Positions 63,184 to 64,000 of a stretch of DNA of 64,000 nt are shown piece after piece. The stretch's first letter is position 1. Each line of letters starts with the position of its first letter. Location of the stretch: positions 1-64,000 of the forward strand of contig JAUILL010000011.1 of NCBI GenBank assembly GCA_030433335.1, given 5' to 3'. Below the pieces are notes generated by a model. It had not been told where the DNA came from, made no database searches, and saw nothing but the letters and a program-made list of their open reading frames with translations. The stretch comes from Alphaproteobacteria bacterium (GTDB lineage Bacteria > Pseudomonadota > Alphaproteobacteria > Rhodobacterales > Rhodobacteraceae). The translations under genes and the position numbers were made by a program.

Positions 63184-64000
63184 TTAGGCTTCGCTGCGCA
63201 TCACCCGAGACAAACGACGAATTCGTATTGCACGGTTTATTTCGCCCCCGAAAATGAGAACAAGAGCAGCCAGATAGAGGAAGTAAAGCGTCGCGATAAT
63301 TCCAGCGAGGCCCCCATAGTAACTTGCGTATGTTGCGAAATGTGCAAGGTAAAACGAGAAAGCAGCTGTCAGTGTGAGCCACACACCGACCGTGAAAAGC
63401 ACGCCGGGATAGATCGACGAAAAGCGTGTCCGTCGAGCCGGCAAGAAAACATGCGCCAAAAACAGCGATGATACCAGAATAAGCGCCGCCGCCGGATACC
63501 GGATAAAGCCTATCGTGACAGATGCGGGATCGAAACCGGGAAACAGAATGTGCAGCCACGATCCCGCGCGCGGCGCGAGAACCAAGAGGTACCCGACCAG
63601 AACCAGCACAAGACTGGCGATCACCACCATTGACGCCATGACGGGATACAGCACGTACCATGCACGCGTCTCGCGCACGCCGTAGGCTCGGTTGAGTCCG
63701 ATGCGCACACCATCCACGCCGCCAAGAGCGAACCAAATGGTCAAAAGAATACCGATGGACAAGACACCTCCGCGCTGGACGGTCATGACCTGCCGAACCT
63801 CAGATACGATGGGTTCGATAAGTGTCGACGGAACGATCGCAATCAAAAACGAAATCAGATCGTCAGCCATATTTTGACTGCCGACAAAGGCGGTGAGCGA
63901 CGATGTGAAAATCAGAAAGGGGAAGACTGCCAAGAGAACCCGAAAAGCCACATTGCCTGCTAGCCCGAAGGCATCATCGCTCCAAAGTCGCAGGCCGGCT
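63184..64000 (-). CDS. YihY/virulence factor BrkB family membrane protein (partial)
   Basis: The gene is cut by the window edge. The coding frame continues upstream of the GTG at 63951 to base 64000, reading LWSDDAFGLAGNVAFRVLLAVFPFLIF, which is conserved in the family. So the true start lies outside. About six membrane helices are visible, with the family-specific YASYYGGLAGIIATLYFLYLAALVLIFGGEINRAI region at the end. YihY proteins are widespread inner-membrane proteins of unknown function, formerly called ribonuclease BN in error. Confidence 0.9.
   Translation of the reverse strand, partial: AGLRLWSDDAFGLAGNVAFRVLLAVFPFLIFTSSLTAFVGSQNMADDLISFLIAIVPSTLIEPIVSEVRQVMTVQRGGVLSIGILLTIWFALGGVDGVRIGLNRAYGVRETRAWYVLYPVMASMVVIASLVLVLVGYLLVLAPRAGSWLHILFPGFDPASVTIGFIRYPAAALILVSSLFLAHVFLPARRTRFSSIYPGVLFTVGVWLTLTAAFSFYLAHFATYASYYGGLAGIIATLYFLYLAALVLIFGGEINRAIRIRRLSRVMRSEA

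Overview
The window reads as the chromosome, or a large replicon, of a marine-type alphaproteobacterium, most likely a Rhodobacterales (Roseobacter-group) species. The basis is moderately high GC content, dense tail-to-head operons with ATGA/TGATG overlaps, two TRAP and two sugar ABC transporters, a class I PHA synthase, and family-level resemblance of most proteins. No tRNA, rRNA or CRISPR array was seen. The window opens inside an IS5-family transposase end and closes inside a YihY/BrkB gene.

Layout. (1) 0.2-2.6 kb: cysteine-cluster protein, exported serine hydrolase, GST. (2) 2.7-12.9 kb: a DeoR regulator, TRAP transporter QMP and B12-dependent ethanolamine ammonia-lyase EutBC run leftward. 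A divergent glycerol-catabolism-like operon runs rightward: FAD dehydrogenase with a BFD-type Fe-S tail, a second FAD oxidoreductase and an FGGY kinase. (3) 13-18 kb: small membrane protein, NAD(P)-binding protein, PreA-like flavoprotein, PQQ-type sugar dehydrogenase, metallophosphoesterase. (4) 18.2-29.7 kb: a D-apiose catabolic locus. It holds an ABC importer with DUF2291 lipoprotein, apiose dehydrogenase, apionolactonase, apionate oxidoisomerase, DUF1537 kinase, RuBisCO-like protein and a GntR regulator. A shared 14-bp motif lies in both of its divergent promoter regions. (5) 29.8-32.6 kb: beta-lactamase-fold hydrolase, AraC regulator, DUF2322 protein. (6) 32.6-39.2 kb: a ribitol locus with LacI regulator, ABC importer, ribitol dehydrogenase and D-ribulokinase, and a long inverted repeat as candidate operator.

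(7) 40.1-45.1 kb: class I PHA synthase, then convergent to it a compact operon of ribbon-helix-helix protein, CHAD protein, ParA ATPase and CYTH protein. This is the strongest candidate for an undescribed system. CHAD and CYTH domains bind polyphosphate and ParA ATPases position cargo on the nucleoid, so it may position polyphosphate or PHA granules. (8) 45.5-48.8 kb: small SRPBCC and PhnB-like proteins, a Crp-type regulator divergent from a His/Met-rich exported protein, and an AI-2E family transporter. (9) 49.0-49.8 kb: a decayed IS110-family transposase.

(10) 50.1-57.9 kb: TRAP transporter, a LysR-type regulator with two N-terminal HTH domains, and a lower pathway of the gallate/protocatechuate-4,5 type (GalB hydratase, aldolase, GalD tautomerase). 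It is paired with a type I (VOC-fold) extradiol dioxygenase where a type II enzyme would be expected. (11) 58.0-63.1 kb: a leftward gene train of two-component system, small membrane protein, EF-hand protein, DedA-like protein and a nuclease/phosphatase-fold lipoprotein, with a palindrome at its internal junction. A short ORF nearby looks like a response-regulator start joined to a TetR C-terminus.

Overall this is a carbon-scavenging region for plant- or algae-derived sugars, polyols, aromatics and ethanolamine, each module with its own regulator. All functions are inferred from reading the sequence; no database search was run.
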